Origin: Acidobacteriota bacterium
GTDB lineage: Bacteria; Acidobacteriota; Holophagae; Acanthopleuribacterales; Acanthopleuribacteraceae
NCBI GenBank assembly: GCA_002747255.1
Contig: PDUC01000025.1
Location: forward strand, 62,001-126,000
Reading direction: 5' to 3'
Length of the DNA: 64,000 bases
The notes beneath the pieces were generated by a model. It saw only the letters and a program-made list of their open reading frames with translations, was not told the origin of the DNA and searched no databases. Positions within the stretch are counted from its first letter, which is position 1, and each line of letters starts with the position of its first letter. Below are positions 30,768-39,311 of the stretch, piece after piece. Made by a program: the position numbers and the translations under genes.

Positions 30768-31265
30768 ATGAAGAGAATCAGCATCCTCTTATTGACAATT
30801 ACTATGGTGAGTATGGGCTTTTCCGGCGAAGGACAGAGCAAAAAGGCCCCTAACTTTACGCTTCCCAAGCTGGAAGGCGGTGTTTTTGAACTGCACAAAG
30901 AGCTCGGCAAAGGACCTGTTCTCTTGAATTTCTGGGCTACCTGGTGCGGACCCTGTCTTCGAGAGATGAAGAAACTGAAGAAAGTGTACAAAGCGCACTC
31001 AGGCAAGGGCCTCCAAATCGTCTCTATTTCAATAGATGATCAGAAAACGGTTGGTCAGGTGCGTGGAATCGTCAAGAGCCGCCGCTTTCCCTATACGGTC
31101 GTTTTGGATACCAATCACGAAGTGAAGCGGATCTTTCAAATATCCCATCCTCCCCACACCATACTACTCAATTCAAAAGGCGAAGTGGTTTATTCCCATG
31201 AGGGCTATCGGGATGGAGATGTCGCTTCTCTAGAAGCAAAGATCGTTGAATTATTGGAGCAGTAA
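30768..31265 (+). CDS. TlpA-like thiol-disulfide oxidoreductase, exported
   Basis: 165 residues with a signal peptide (about 1-20) and a thioredoxin fold: APNFTLPKLEGGVFELHKEL, then the active-site FWATWCGPCLREMKKL (Cys about 59 and 62), with the cis-Pro loop SHPPHTILL. TlpA/ResA proteins reduce disulfides or support cytochrome c assembly in the periplasm. The last codons lie two bases before the GTG of the barrel gene, so they form an operon, suggesting that the barrel needs thiol chemistry or shares its substrate. Confidence 0.9.
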   Translation: MKRISILLLTITMVSMGFSGEGQSKKAPNFTLPKLEGGVFELHKELGKGPVLLNFWATWCGPCLREMKKLKKVYKAHSGKGLQIVSISIDDQKTVGQVRGIVKSRRFPYTVVLDTNHEVKRIFQISHPPHTILLNSKGEVVYSHEGYRDGDVASLEAKIVELLEQ

Positions 31266-31266
31266 G

Positions 31267-32640
31267 GTGAGTAAGTGGAAAGCCCTTGTCGGGTTTAGTT
31301 TTCTATCGTGCGTTCTTTTTGGCCAAATCCAGTTTAATGGAACCTGGACTGTAGATTCAGGCCGTCAAACCGATGTCAACGAGAACTATTTTGAACAGGT
31401 AATCGATGTCAATTTAAGGTACGGACATTGGCTGGCGGGAGTAAAGTATGAGCAGTTTGATCCCGCTAAACCCCAGTCTATGATGCATCAGGAGCAGGGT
31501 GTTTGGCATAAATTTCTGTCTTATCAAAAGGGAAATTTTCACGCTCGATTGGGCTCTTTTTACACCACCTTTGGAAAAGGCCTGGTTTTAAAGGCCTATG
31601 ACTATCCGGCTATAGGTCTCGACCGCAGACTGGAAGGTGTTCTTGTGGAATACAATCACGATCATTTCATGGTCAAGGCCCTCGATGGGGAGATTTATGG
31701 AACGGATCGCAAGTCTCACAATCCGATCAGGGGTTTTGAATTTACCTTGAACCCTGTCTCTTTCATCAAGTTCGGTGGTTCCAGAGTCGAGACAGAAATG
31801 CAATACGATCCTAACGGCGAATGGAATTCCGTCTACGGTGAATTGAACTTCACATTTATGAACCTCTACGGAGAGCACGCGTTTGAAGATAACGGCGATG
31901 GCAGAGCTAATTACTATTCCGCCAACATCTTCATTGGCCCTGTGAGTGTGCTGGGTGAGTGGAAAGATTACGAGCAGTTTGCTAAAGCGGATAGCCTGGT
32001 TTTATACAACGATCCCCCGACGCTGGTTCAGGAACACCGTTTCATTCTCTGGAACCGTCACGCCTATGTCATCAATGCCTGGGATGAATTGGGTTATTCA
32101 TTTAAAGTGGATTCACCCGTCACCGACAGTGGCATGTTGACCGTGCAGCACAACCACACCGAATTACACAGTGATTTTGACGTATTTGAAGAGAGTTTTG
32201 CCATCCTGGAATGGGATTTTGACCTGGTTGAGACACTCGGTATTCTTGGTGTTCAGGAAGATTTTGGTTATCAGTACAAGAATTTCGGGTTTGAGTTCCA
32301 ACTTCCCATCGGGTCTTATCACATGGGCATGATGATCGAAGCTCAAAAGAAAGAAAGCATCTGGGTGGACGAATCGGACCAAAGCCAGGCTTTGACTGTG
32401 GATTTTACGTTTAATCCCAAACACATTGTGTCGCTCATAGCGGAACATACATCTGCCGAAGACTCAGAGAATACGAGTTGGATTGGACTGAAATACGGAG
32501 CCCGCTGGGGCAAGAACTTCGATACAACCCTTTTTGTGGGCAGCCGAAGGAAAGGTAAAATATGTGCCGGCGGAGTCTGTATCTACAGTCCGGAGTTTGA
32601 GGGCTTTGAGCTTGCGGGGAAGTATCGATTCGGAACCTGA
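31267..32640 (+). CDS. Outer-membrane beta-barrel protein, DUF6029-like
   Basis: 457 residues from GTG 31267, seven bases after GGAG; the longer frame from 31246 starts inside the TlpA gene. Signal peptide about 1-22 (WKALVGFSFLSCVLFGQ). The mature part shows alternating short strands with aromatic residues at the ends (FNGTWTVDSGR, LAGVKYEQFDPAK, FHARLGSFYTTFGKGLVLKA) and the final strand FELAGKYRFGT ends in an aromatic residue, as in porin-like barrels. The GKGLVLKAYDYPAIGLDRR segment suggests the DUF6029 group; that name is tentative. Confidence 0.72.
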   Translation: MSKWKALVGFSFLSCVLFGQIQFNGTWTVDSGRQTDVNENYFEQVIDVNLRYGHWLAGVKYEQFDPAKPQSMMHQEQGVWHKFLSYQKGNFHARLGSFYTTFGKGLVLKAYDYPAIGLDRRLEGVLVEYNHDHFMVKALDGEIYGTDRKSHNPIRGFEFTLNPVSFIKFGGSRVETEMQYDPNGEWNSVYGELNFTFMNLYGEHAFEDNGDGRANYYSANIFIGPVSVLGEWKDYEQFAKADSLVLYNDPPTLVQEHRFILWNRHAYVINAWDELGYSFKVDSPVTDSGMLTVQHNHTELHSDFDVFEESFAILEWDFDLVETLGILGVQEDFGYQYKNFGFEFQLPIGSYHMGMMIEAQKKESIWVDESDQSQALTVDFTFNPKHIVSLIAEHTSAEDSENTSWIGLKYGARWGKNFDTTLFVGSRRKGKICAGGVCIYSPEFEGFELAGKYRFGT

Positions 32641-32824
32641 TCTCAATCGGGTCTGATCAACGCGGACCGGGCTTTCATTGACTTGAAACGATCACGGAGC
32701 CGTACGATGGCGTTGAACCCGCATATCACAAGAAAAGAACAGTTCTCTTCAGGTGGCCTGTGTGAACGGGTGTTTCTTGGAAATGGACGCTGCGCGAAGG
32801 CAGTCCGAAAAAAAGGGAATGAAG

Positions 32825-34618
32825 ATGAAAAATCAAATAATGGCAGGGTTTCTTTGCTGGAGTTTATTGACGTGGAGTGTTGCTGATAGCAAGGTAAAGC
32901 TGCCGCCGGTTATTGAATTCAATGGAAAGAGCCTGGAATTGATGGCGCAACCTGATGATCCCTGGATGACTCCGGCTGAACAGACAGGACTGACGGATTC
33001 TCCCGCCTACCTTGATACCACACGCTATTTGAAAAAACTGGTAGCGGCTTCTGATTCCCTTGAGATGAGGTCACTTGGAAAATCGAGAGAAGGCCGCGAT
33101 ATCTGGATGGTGATCGCATCCAATCAGGGCTTGTTTCAACCCGAAGCAATCAGACAGTCAGGCAAACCTGTGTTCTTGATTCAAGCGGGCATTCATGCCG
33201 GTGAAATCGATGGCAAAGATGCCGGACTCATGCTCTTGAGAGACATGACCGTCGCGGGCAGAAAAAGGCATCTCCTCGATGATATCGTGGTTCTTTTCAT
33301 ACCCATTCTCAACGTGGATGGTCACGAGCGCCGTTCGGAGTTCAACCGCATCAACCAACGCGGTCCCCTGCATATGGGCTGGCGCACCAATGCCGGAAAT
33401 CTCAATCTCAATCGAGATTATGCCAAAGCCGATACCGAGGGAATTCGCGCGGTATTGAAGTGCATTCGGGATTATCAACCCGTGCTGTACTACGACATCC
33501 ATGTCACCGACGGTATCGACTATCAATACGACATCACTTTTGGCGGCAACGGTGTTCGCGGTTTTTCTCCCGAGAGCGGTCAATATCTCTACCGTACACT
33601 TTTTCCTCAACTTCGTTCCGAACTGGCATCCTGGGGTCATATTCCCGGCCCTCTGGTGTTCGCAGCGGATAAAAACGACATGTCCAAAGGTATCGTGCGC
33701 TGGTTTGCAGGCCCCAGATACTCCACCGGATACGGCGATTTGGCGCATGTTCCCACTGTTCTGGTTGAAAATCACTCCCTGAAGCCCTATCGACAACGGG
33801 TTTTGGGCACCTACATTCTGCTCGAAGCCACCCTTGCTCAATTACAAAAAACGGGTCATGAACTTCAGACAGCCATTCAAAAGGATCAACAACGCAGGAC
33901 AAAACGCGTGCCGTTCAAGTACGACTTTCGAGAAAAGAATCCAACCATTGCGTTCCTGGCCATCCAAAGTGAGAAATATCATTCCCGTATAACAGGGACA
34001 GAAGAGACACGCTGGCTTGGTAAGCCCGAGACGATCACCATCCCGTACAGGTATAGGGATCGGGCCGTAGCATACATCCAGAAACCCAAAGCTTACTGGG
34101 TGCCCGCCGGTTGGCATGATGTCATAGACCGATTGCAAAGACACGGCATCCAGATGGAATTGATCGACAAGGTGGTGACGCAAACGCTGACGGCCTATCG
34201 CTTTGAGCAGCCGGAATACGGGAAAGCGATCTTCGAAGGCCACTTCCGAGTGAATGCCAGCTTTATTGAGCTTAAACGGGAGATGACCTTCCAGCCCGGA
34301 AGTGTTCGCGTCCCTCTGGATCAACCGCTGGGTGATCTGGCCGTGAATTTACTCGACCCCAGGTTCCCTGATTCCTTTTTCCAATGGGGCTTTTTTAATC
34401 AGATCTTTCAGCGAACGGAGTATACAGAGGCCTATGCCATCATTCCCCATGCCGAAGACATGCTGAAGGACCCCATCATCAAACAGGCCTTTGAAACAAA
34501 GTTAAAGGAGGATGAAGCCTTCCGAAACAATCGCCGTGCGCGTCTCTATTGGTTCTACGAAAAAACACCCTATTATGATCAGCAGTGGAAGCTCTATCCC
34601 GTTGGGATTGAGCCATAG
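32825..34618 (+). CDS. Secreted M14-family zinc carboxypeptidase
   Basis: 597 residues from ATG 32825, preceded by AAGGG and GAAG; upstream in-frame starts at 32753 and 32819 are less well placed. Signal peptide about 1-21. The M14 zinc site is visible: HAGEIDGKD (HxxE) near residue 127, then a distant HVTD, while NLNRDY lies at the substrate-binding position; GSLGKSREGRDIWM is the family strand. M14 peptidases remove C-terminal residues from peptides. No neighbours in the same operon, and a DNA remnant follows it. Confidence 0.88.
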   Translation: MKNQIMAGFLCWSLLTWSVADSKVKLPPVIEFNGKSLELMAQPDDPWMTPAEQTGLTDSPAYLDTTRYLKKLVAASDSLEMRSLGKSREGRDIWMVIASNQGLFQPEAIRQSGKPVFLIQAGIHAGEIDGKDAGLMLLRDMTVAGRKRHLLDDIVVLFIPILNVDGHERRSEFNRINQRGPLHMGWRTNAGNLNLNRDYAKADTEGIRAVLKCIRDYQPVLYYDIHVTDGIDYQYDITFGGNGVRGFSPESGQYLYRTLFPQLRSELASWGHIPGPLVFAADKNDMSKGIVRWFAGPRYSTGYGDLAHVPTVLVENHSLKPYRQRVLGTYILLEATLAQLQKTGHELQTAIQKDQQRRTKRVPFKYDFREKNPTIAFLAIQSEKYHSRITGTEETRWLGKPETITIPYRYRDRAVAYIQKPKAYWVPAGWHDVIDRLQRHGIQMELIDKVVTQTLTAYRFEQPEYGKAIFEGHFRVNASFIELKREMTFQPGSVRVPLDQPLGDLAVNLLDPRFPDSFFQWGFFNQIFQRTEYTEAYAIIPHAEDMLKDPIIKQAFETKLKEDEAFRNNRRARLYWFYEKTPYYDQQWKLYPVGIEP

Positions 34619-34713
34619 GAAGAAGTGAAAGGCCAAGTTCCACCTGCAAATTGTCGCTGAAGGGGTTGTGAAGCGTTTTTACTAAAGAAAGCTTTGGCAG
34701 AGCATCACATTGT

Positions 34714-34869
34714 CTAGTTTTCACTGCTCATCAGCGCGTTCCAGAGCTTTTTGTATTTTTCATTGCTTTTAAACAGTTCTTTGTGAGTGCCACAGCCTGT
34801 AATTCTGCCCTCATCCAGAACCGCTATAAAACCGACTCTTTCCTGATAGGGTGTATCAGGCCTTTCAGA
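34714..34869 (-). pseudogene. C-terminal remnant of an ABC transporter ATPase
   Basis: The minus strand encodes, in one frame, ERVGFIAVLDEGRITGCGTH, then KELFKSNEKYKKLWNALMSS and a TAG at 34714. This is the end of an ABC-exporter nucleotide-binding domain, where the D-loop/H-loop region is followed by GRITGxGTHKEL. A stop lies a few codons upstream, and no Walker or signature motif remains. Decayed, about 45 codons survive. Confidence 0.75.
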
Positions 34870-35010
34870 TTAGTGAGGTAACGGTGGTGCATTTTGCGTT
34901 TTCAATAATTCAGGTATGCTTTTTCAGTGTAAAACGGGAAGTGTACCGGCAAGTGCAGCGGGTACAGTGAAACGATTCATTAAGAGAGAGACTTCTCTTT
35001 TATGAAAAAG

Positions 35011-35847
35011 TCAGCCTTGATGAACGGGCGACTCAATTCTCAGATGGACCATGGAGCTGATACCTAGCATATCTGTGATAATGGAGATCATTCTTAAGCT
35101 CAGGGGAATTCCTTTTTTCATGTCTTTGGAAAAAGGAATCACATCGATTACCTTGATTCGCTCATCCCATTGTTCCAGACTCTTTGCGCTTTTTAACCCC
35201 CAGCCACCTTCAAGGGACATGCCCATACCGCCTTTTTTTAATACGGCCTTTTTGGCAAACTTCATCCCCATGGGAGAGAGAGAATCAAAAAAAATATCAC
35301 AGTTTTTAAAATGTTCTGCCGTAGCTGCGAAGAATTCTTTAATTTGTTTTTCCACAAAATAATAGAATACACCACCTGCCAGAAACAACAGCCCGTCCCG
35401 CACGTTTATTTTTGTAAACCACTTTTCTGTTTCCAGAAACGAAGAAGCTATGTTCTGGTGCCGGTCACTCTCTTCATAAAAGTGTTTTCTTAGTTTAATT
35501 ACATCGGGTAAATCCAGCTCGTAGAATAGAATTTTACCGTTATCAATTCGACTGAAGGTGGTATCCAGTCCGCAGCCGATGTTGACAATGGTGGCTTCGG
35601 GGTGTTTTTCGATAAATAGACGAGCTGTTTTATCCGTATGCAGACTTCGGGATACCCATCCATGTTGGGACATACCTTGAGTTCTTTCGATTTCTGAAAA
35701 ATCGTAATCAATAACCCCGATGATTTCCAAGGCTTTTTGATCTGTTAAACGGGGATTCTCCTTTTGCGTTTCATAAGCCCTGCCCCATAAAGGCAGCACA
35801 AGGGTCTCTTCTATAGTGCCTTTTTTGATACTGATTTTTTGTTCCAT
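35011..35847 (-). CDS. PPM1/LCMT-type SAM-dependent O-methyltransferase
   Basis: 278 residues, with AAGGAG before the ATG. Family marks: the N-terminal TLVLPLWGRAYETQKENP, motif I ATIVNIGCGLDTTFSRID (about 85-102), then LFYELDLPDVIKLRKHF (about 107-123). This matches the leucine carboxyl methyltransferase / TcmP-like group that methylates polyketides or carboxylates. The 348-base stretch between it and the TetR gene has no clear gene, and it is probably co-regulated with that repressor. Confidence 0.85.
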   Translation of the reverse strand: MEQKISIKKGTIEETLVLPLWGRAYETQKENPRLTDQKALEIIGVIDYDFSEIERTQGMSQHGWVSRSLHTDKTARLFIEKHPEATIVNIGCGLDTTFSRIDNGKILFYELDLPDVIKLRKHFYEESDRHQNIASSFLETEKWFTKINVRDGLLFLAGGVFYYFVEKQIKEFFAATAEHFKNCDIFFDSLSPMGMKFAKKAVLKKGGMGMSLEGGWGLKSAKSLEQWDERIKVIDVIPFSKDMKKGIPLSLRMISIITDMLGISSMVHLRIESPVHQG

Positions 35848-36195
35848 ATTGTGTCTCCTTTGCTAATGTTCCGCATCGCCATGGACTGAAAAGAGTTCGG
35901 TGGAACGATATGCCATGGCTAGCCAGTTTTGTAAACATACCAATGATTAATTATGTGTTCTGAGTATACGGAGTAGATAGCGGATATTGTCGGTACAGCT
36001 AGCGACAACTGGGATAGATACATATCCCGCTCAATTGTCCAGCTTGTGTTTTTGCCGGAAACCATAAGCATGTCTGCTGCCCTATTTGCTAAACTTGAAA
36101 TGCTTACCATCATGACGAAAATTGTTCCCATTGAGTCCTTCTTTTGTCCTGATCTTATTGATTGTGCAATGGATTGTGAATAATCTCCCTGTCTC
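35848..36195 (-). other. Stretch between methyltransferase and repressor genes
   Basis: A 101-codon minus-strand frame (35919-36224) overlaps the repressor end and has no recognisable domain, ribosome site or signal. I do not call it a gene. It may be decayed sequence. Confidence 0.4.
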
Positions 36196-36807
36196 TTAAA
36201 ATTCAATGAACTTCTTCCAGGCAAAGAATTTGTCGGTTTTTAAGGCAAAAGCCAGGGCGTTCTCAAGTGTGAAATCGTGTACAAACATCTCAAACAGGGC
36301 TGTCCAGTAACAGGTTACAAGGATGTGGTACTCTTCATAAGACAGGCTTACCCTGCATACCCCTTTGCTTTCAAAATCTTTCATCAGCTGATAGGAACCC
36401 CTAAAGTTTTCCTCAATAAAATTGTGTATGAAGTTGGAATGAACGGTTCCATCGGATTTAGAGAGCAGGATCTTGATGGACTCTTTTTCCTTGTAAAGCC
36501 TTTTTATCCATTTTTTTATGTTCTCTGTACTATTCGCCCAGGTTTCTTTCAGGCTGTGCTCTTTTTCCATGGTTTTGTAAGCCTCAAAGGTTTCATCTGA
36601 CAATGTGTTTAAAACATCAATGGCCGGTTGGACTACCGCAATGAACAGCTCTTCTTTGCCTTTAAAGCGCCTGTATATGGCACCCGTTGTGATACCGGCG
36701 TTCCGGCAAATGGTGTTTAGCGAGGCATCCAGAAAGCCCTTTTTCACAAACTCTTTTTTGGCGCTTTCCATTATCCTGGGGTCTAAACTCGTATCTCTTA
36801 TTGACAT
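36196..36807 (-). CDS. TetR-family transcriptional repressor
   Basis: 203 residues. N-terminal helix-turn-helix (about 10-55): RIMESAKKEFVKKGFLDASL, then NTICRNAGITTGAIYRRF, the family's second and third helices. The C-terminal 140 residues are helical and form the ligand-binding/dimer domain. An AAGGAAG ribosome site lies before the ATG. A palindrome at 36868-36900 just upstream of the promoter region fits autoregulation. The probable target is the methyltransferase gene in the same orientation. Confidence 0.92.
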   Translation of the reverse strand: MSIRDTSLDPRIMESAKKEFVKKGFLDASLNTICRNAGITTGAIYRRFKGKEELFIAVVQPAIDVLNTLSDETFEAYKTMEKEHSLKETWANSTENIKKWIKRLYKEKESIKILLSKSDGTVHSNFIHNFIEENFRGSYQLMKDFESKGVCRVSLSYEEYHILVTCYWTALFEMFVHDFTLENALAFALKTDKFFAWKKFIEF

Positions 36808-36867
36808 GATGCTTCCTTTGCCTGTCAGTTCCCAGGGCGGCGTTCCCTCGCTTTGTTACCCCAAAAC

Positions 36868-36900
36868 CAGATTACCGATAATGTGATTACCGGTAATCTG
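36868..36900 (-). promoter_or_regulatory. Palindromic operator upstream of the TetR gene
   Basis: CAGATTACCG (36868-36877) and CGGTAATCTG (36891-36900) are perfect inverted repeats, and the inner GATTACCGGTAATC (36885-36898) is itself a 14-base palindrome. The half-site GATTACCG thus occurs three times within 33 bases, as in TetR-family operators. It lies 61 bases before the repressor start. Confidence 0.75.
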
Positions 36901-37211
36901 ATTATCAAATTAATGACTGTCCGGTTTTTTGTCAACCTATAAATTTTCTTTATAGAATTATTAAGGAAAATGCGTGGCGATGTGCTGCATGTTGAACCAG
37001 CTCATGGGTTGAAAAAAGACCATAAGACAAGAATAGAGAGGCACATGCTGTTTTGGTTTAGCGAGGCTTGTTGTATACAGTATGTTAAATGCGTTATTTT
37101 TTTTCGATGTTTTCCATTTTTTCGTACTATATTCTCGCACAGGGTTCATTCATTGGAAAAAACCGCAATGAATAAACCATTTTAAAGGCAAATCACAGAC
37201 CTAATTGACCG

Positions 37212-37240
37212 TTGACAAAAATATATCTTTTGCCTAGACT
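37212..37240 (+). promoter_or_regulatory. Sigma-70 promoter of the chemoreceptor gene
   Basis: Perfect TTGACA at 37212-37217, 17-base spacer, TAGACT at 37235-37240 (four of six). It would give a leader of about 280 bases before the chemoreceptor ATG at 37524. Confidence 0.55.
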
Positions 37241-37290
37241 TGGAACGTGTAGAGATAAGTCCAGGGTTCGAATCCTGAAATTTCGACAGG
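37241..37290 (+). other. tRNA T-arm-like sequence
   Basis: CAGGGTTCGAATCCTG lies at about 37263-37278 and contains the GGTTCGAATCC core of a tRNA T-loop. There is no matching acceptor, D-arm or anticodon arm upstream and no CCA, so it is a fragment. Such 3' tRNA pieces are often left at the edges of integrated elements. The surrounding 36908-37523 region has no supported gene. Confidence 0.4.
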
Positions 37291-37523
37291 TGTCGCATCA
37301 TCCCTGATAAACCGGGTTTGCTGCCCTCAAGAGATACACCGGACAAGACAGAAAAAAATACTTTGGACTGAATATTTTAATCAGCTTTGTTGCGGAAAAA
37401 TAGCCAGTCCTGCACGGTGTCGTTTAATGTAAATTGAACCCTCTCGACATTTCAAGCGTCAATGAAGAAAATAGTAAACACAGACTTATCAAAATAGAAA
37501 GATATCTCGATAAAAGGATTGTT

Positions 37524-39002
37524 ATGAGCTTTGTATCACTAATATCAAAGGAAAATAAAAATTCAGCCATTCTCGACTTGCTGGGTCGTTGTGCTGGAGT
37601 TGGATTGTGGAGTGTCCAAATTCACAACGGAGACCCCATGCATTCCAGAAGCGCATGGAAATGGTCGCAGGAATTTCGGCGTCTGTTGGGGTTTGAGGGT
37701 GATGACACCAGGGGCTTCCCCGATAAAGTAGAATCATGGACTAAGCGTCTCCATCCAGATGATACGGAAAAAACGTTGAGCAGCTTTACCGCGTTTATCA
37801 ATGACACAAGTGGTAACAGCCGCTATGATGTTCAACAGCGCATCAAGAGTAAAAACAATGATTATCACTGGTTTCGTGTCGTTGGTGGTGTTGCCTGTGA
37901 CACGCAGGGAAAGCCGAAACAGGCCTGTGGAGTGTTGATCAATATTGACAGACAAAAAAAGAGTGAAGAACAGACCGCATTGCTTGGCGAGTATGCCGGA
38001 GTGGGCCTATGGGACGCCATTCTCCATGAGGGTGATCCCATGAATCCAGGCAGTAAGTGGGAGTGGTCGCCGGAATTTCGCCGTTTGCTCGGGTTTCAAG
38101 GACATGATACCGAAGGATTTCCCAACGTTGTGCAGTCTTGGTCAGAACGTCTGCATCCCGATGATGTGAAACATACCTTTGAAGGTTTTGCTGCATGCCT
38201 GAGAAATGAAGCCAGCCAGACCAGCTCGCAATATCGTCTGAAAACCAAAAGCAATGACTATCGATGGTTTCAAGCTGTGGGCGGCGTAACCTGTGACACA
38301 AGCGGTATCCCCATGCGAGTTTGTGGCTCACTGATTGACATCCACGAACAAAAAATGGCAGAACAAGCCTATAAACAAAAACTCACCGACCTGACCCATG
38401 CACTTGAAGCCAATGTCAGCGTGGTTGCGGACCGGGCAAGTTCAAGCTCTTCCAGTGTCGCTTCTGCCGCGGAAGAGTTGTCTGCGTCCATTTCTGAAAT
38501 GGATCCCAAAATAGCCAAAGCTGCTGATGAAATTGCAACAGCCTTTAAGGAGGCTGCACAGGCAAACACCATCATCCATTCATTGGAAGAGGCGGCAAAC
38601 CAGATTGGTGATATTATTGATTTAATCAAAGACATTTCATCCCAGACAAACCTCCTGGCCCTGAACGCCACCATAGAGGCTGCACGGGCAGGAGAAGTGG
38701 GCAAAGGATTTGCCGTAGTTGCAACCGAAGTAAAAGAGCTTGCCTCCCAGACAGCAGCGGCAACCGAGGATATTACCCGACAGGTGGATTCCCTTCAAAG
38801 CAAATCCAAACAAGCATTGCAGGCGATGGATGTCATTGGAGGCACAATGGAAACCATCAAGAGCTCATCCGGTGAACTCACCCAGCTTCTCAAAGAGCAA
38901 AGACTCTCCACAGGAAAAATTGTAGAGCAGCTCGCCAGAACCGTCGAGGAAATCGATAATGTCTCTAAAGTAATCAATACCACGATTGAGAGTGCCCGTT
39001 AG
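37524..39002 (+). CDS. Soluble methyl-accepting chemotaxis protein with two PAS domains
   Basis: 492 residues from ATG 37524 with AAAGGA five bases upstream; a TTG at 37434 is in frame but has no ribosome site. Two very similar PAS_3-type domains follow each other (about 20-145 and 150-275): each opens GVGLW, then EFRRLLGF, a TxGFP motif and RLHPDD. The receptor signalling domain covers about 290-490, with the hairpin tip [20 protein letters not shown] (about 369-388). No transmembrane helix, so it senses internal state, such as redox or a cofactor bound by PAS, and signals to CheA. It sits beside no che genes. Confidence 0.88.
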   Translation: MSFVSLISKENKNSAILDLLGRCAGVGLWSVQIHNGDPMHSRSAWKWSQEFRRLLGFEGDDTRGFPDKVESWTKRLHPDDTEKTLSSFTAFINDTSGNSRYDVQQRIKSKNNDYHWFRVVGGVACDTQGKPKQACGVLINIDRQKKSEEQTALLGEYAGVGLWDAILHEGDPMNPGSKWEWSPEFRRLLGFQGHDTEGFPNVVQSWSERLHPDDVKHTFEGFAACLRNEASQTSSQYRLKTKSNDYRWFQAVGGVTCDTSGIPMRVCGSLIDIHEQKMAEQAYKQKLTDLTHALEANVSVVADRASSSSSSVASAAEELSASISEMDPKIAKAADEIATAFKEAAQANTIIHSLEEAANQIGDIIDLIKDISSQTNLLALNATIEAARAGEVGKGFAVVATEVKELASQTAAATEDITRQVDSLQSKSKQALQAMDVIGGTMETIKSSSGELTQLLKEQRLSTGKIVEQLARTVEEIDNVSKVINTTIESAR

Positions 39003-39015
39003 AGACTGGCAAATA

Positions 39016-39048
39016 TGCAATAAAGCAAAGGCACTTTGTTTTATTGCA
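39016..39048. terminator. Long hairpin between convergent genes
   Basis: TGCAATAAAGCAAAG (39016-39030) and CTTTGTTTTATTGCA (39034-39048) pair over 15 bases with one G:U, around a three-base loop. It lies 14 bases after the chemoreceptor stop and beyond the end of the nrd transcript coming the other way. No long T-run follows, but the AT-rich stem suggests a bidirectional terminator. Confidence 0.65.
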
Positions 39049-39164
39049 GAATCTCATCTTCTTGATGGCGTTTCATAACCTCGCGATCCGCATGAGGAGC
39101 AGGCAAAGGAAAGAGCAAATCGGTGATTGTCAATGAAATGGTCGCTTGATGATTAATTAGAAGG

Positions 39165-39239
39165 TCACTGCCATCTTTTCATACACAAGCAGACAAATGT
39201 CGTGAAGCCTGCAAAACTCAAAATACCTAATAAACCCAT
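39165..39239 (-). CDS. Candidate 24-residue membrane peptide after nrdB
   Basis: ATG at 39239 is preceded by AAAAGGAGG four bases upstream, as strong a ribosome site as any in the window. The peptide is MGLLGILSFAGFTTFVCLCM followed by KRWQ, a single hydrophobic span with a positively charged end, ending in TGA at 39165. It lies 72 bases after nrdB in the same direction and before the hairpin at 39016. No homology can be judged from sequence alone. Confidence 0.5.
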   Translation of the reverse strand: MGLLGILSFAGFTTFVCLCMKRWQ

Positions 39240-39311
39240 AACGCCTCCTTTTAGTTGAAAGTCATTTTAGTTTAACCTAAGCAACACAAAATGTGACAAT
39301 TAGGCTAAATG

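Noticed and set aside
35919-36224. 101-codon minus-strand frame between the methyltransferase and TetR genes
   Set aside because: No ribosome site or recognisable domain, and it overlaps the TetR end.
36970-37185. 71-codon plus-strand frame
   Set aside because: AAGGAAA directly abuts the ATG and the product has no family pattern.
37241-37290. Complete tRNA gene
   Set aside because: Only a T-arm resembles a tRNA; acceptor, D and anticodon arms and CCA are missing.
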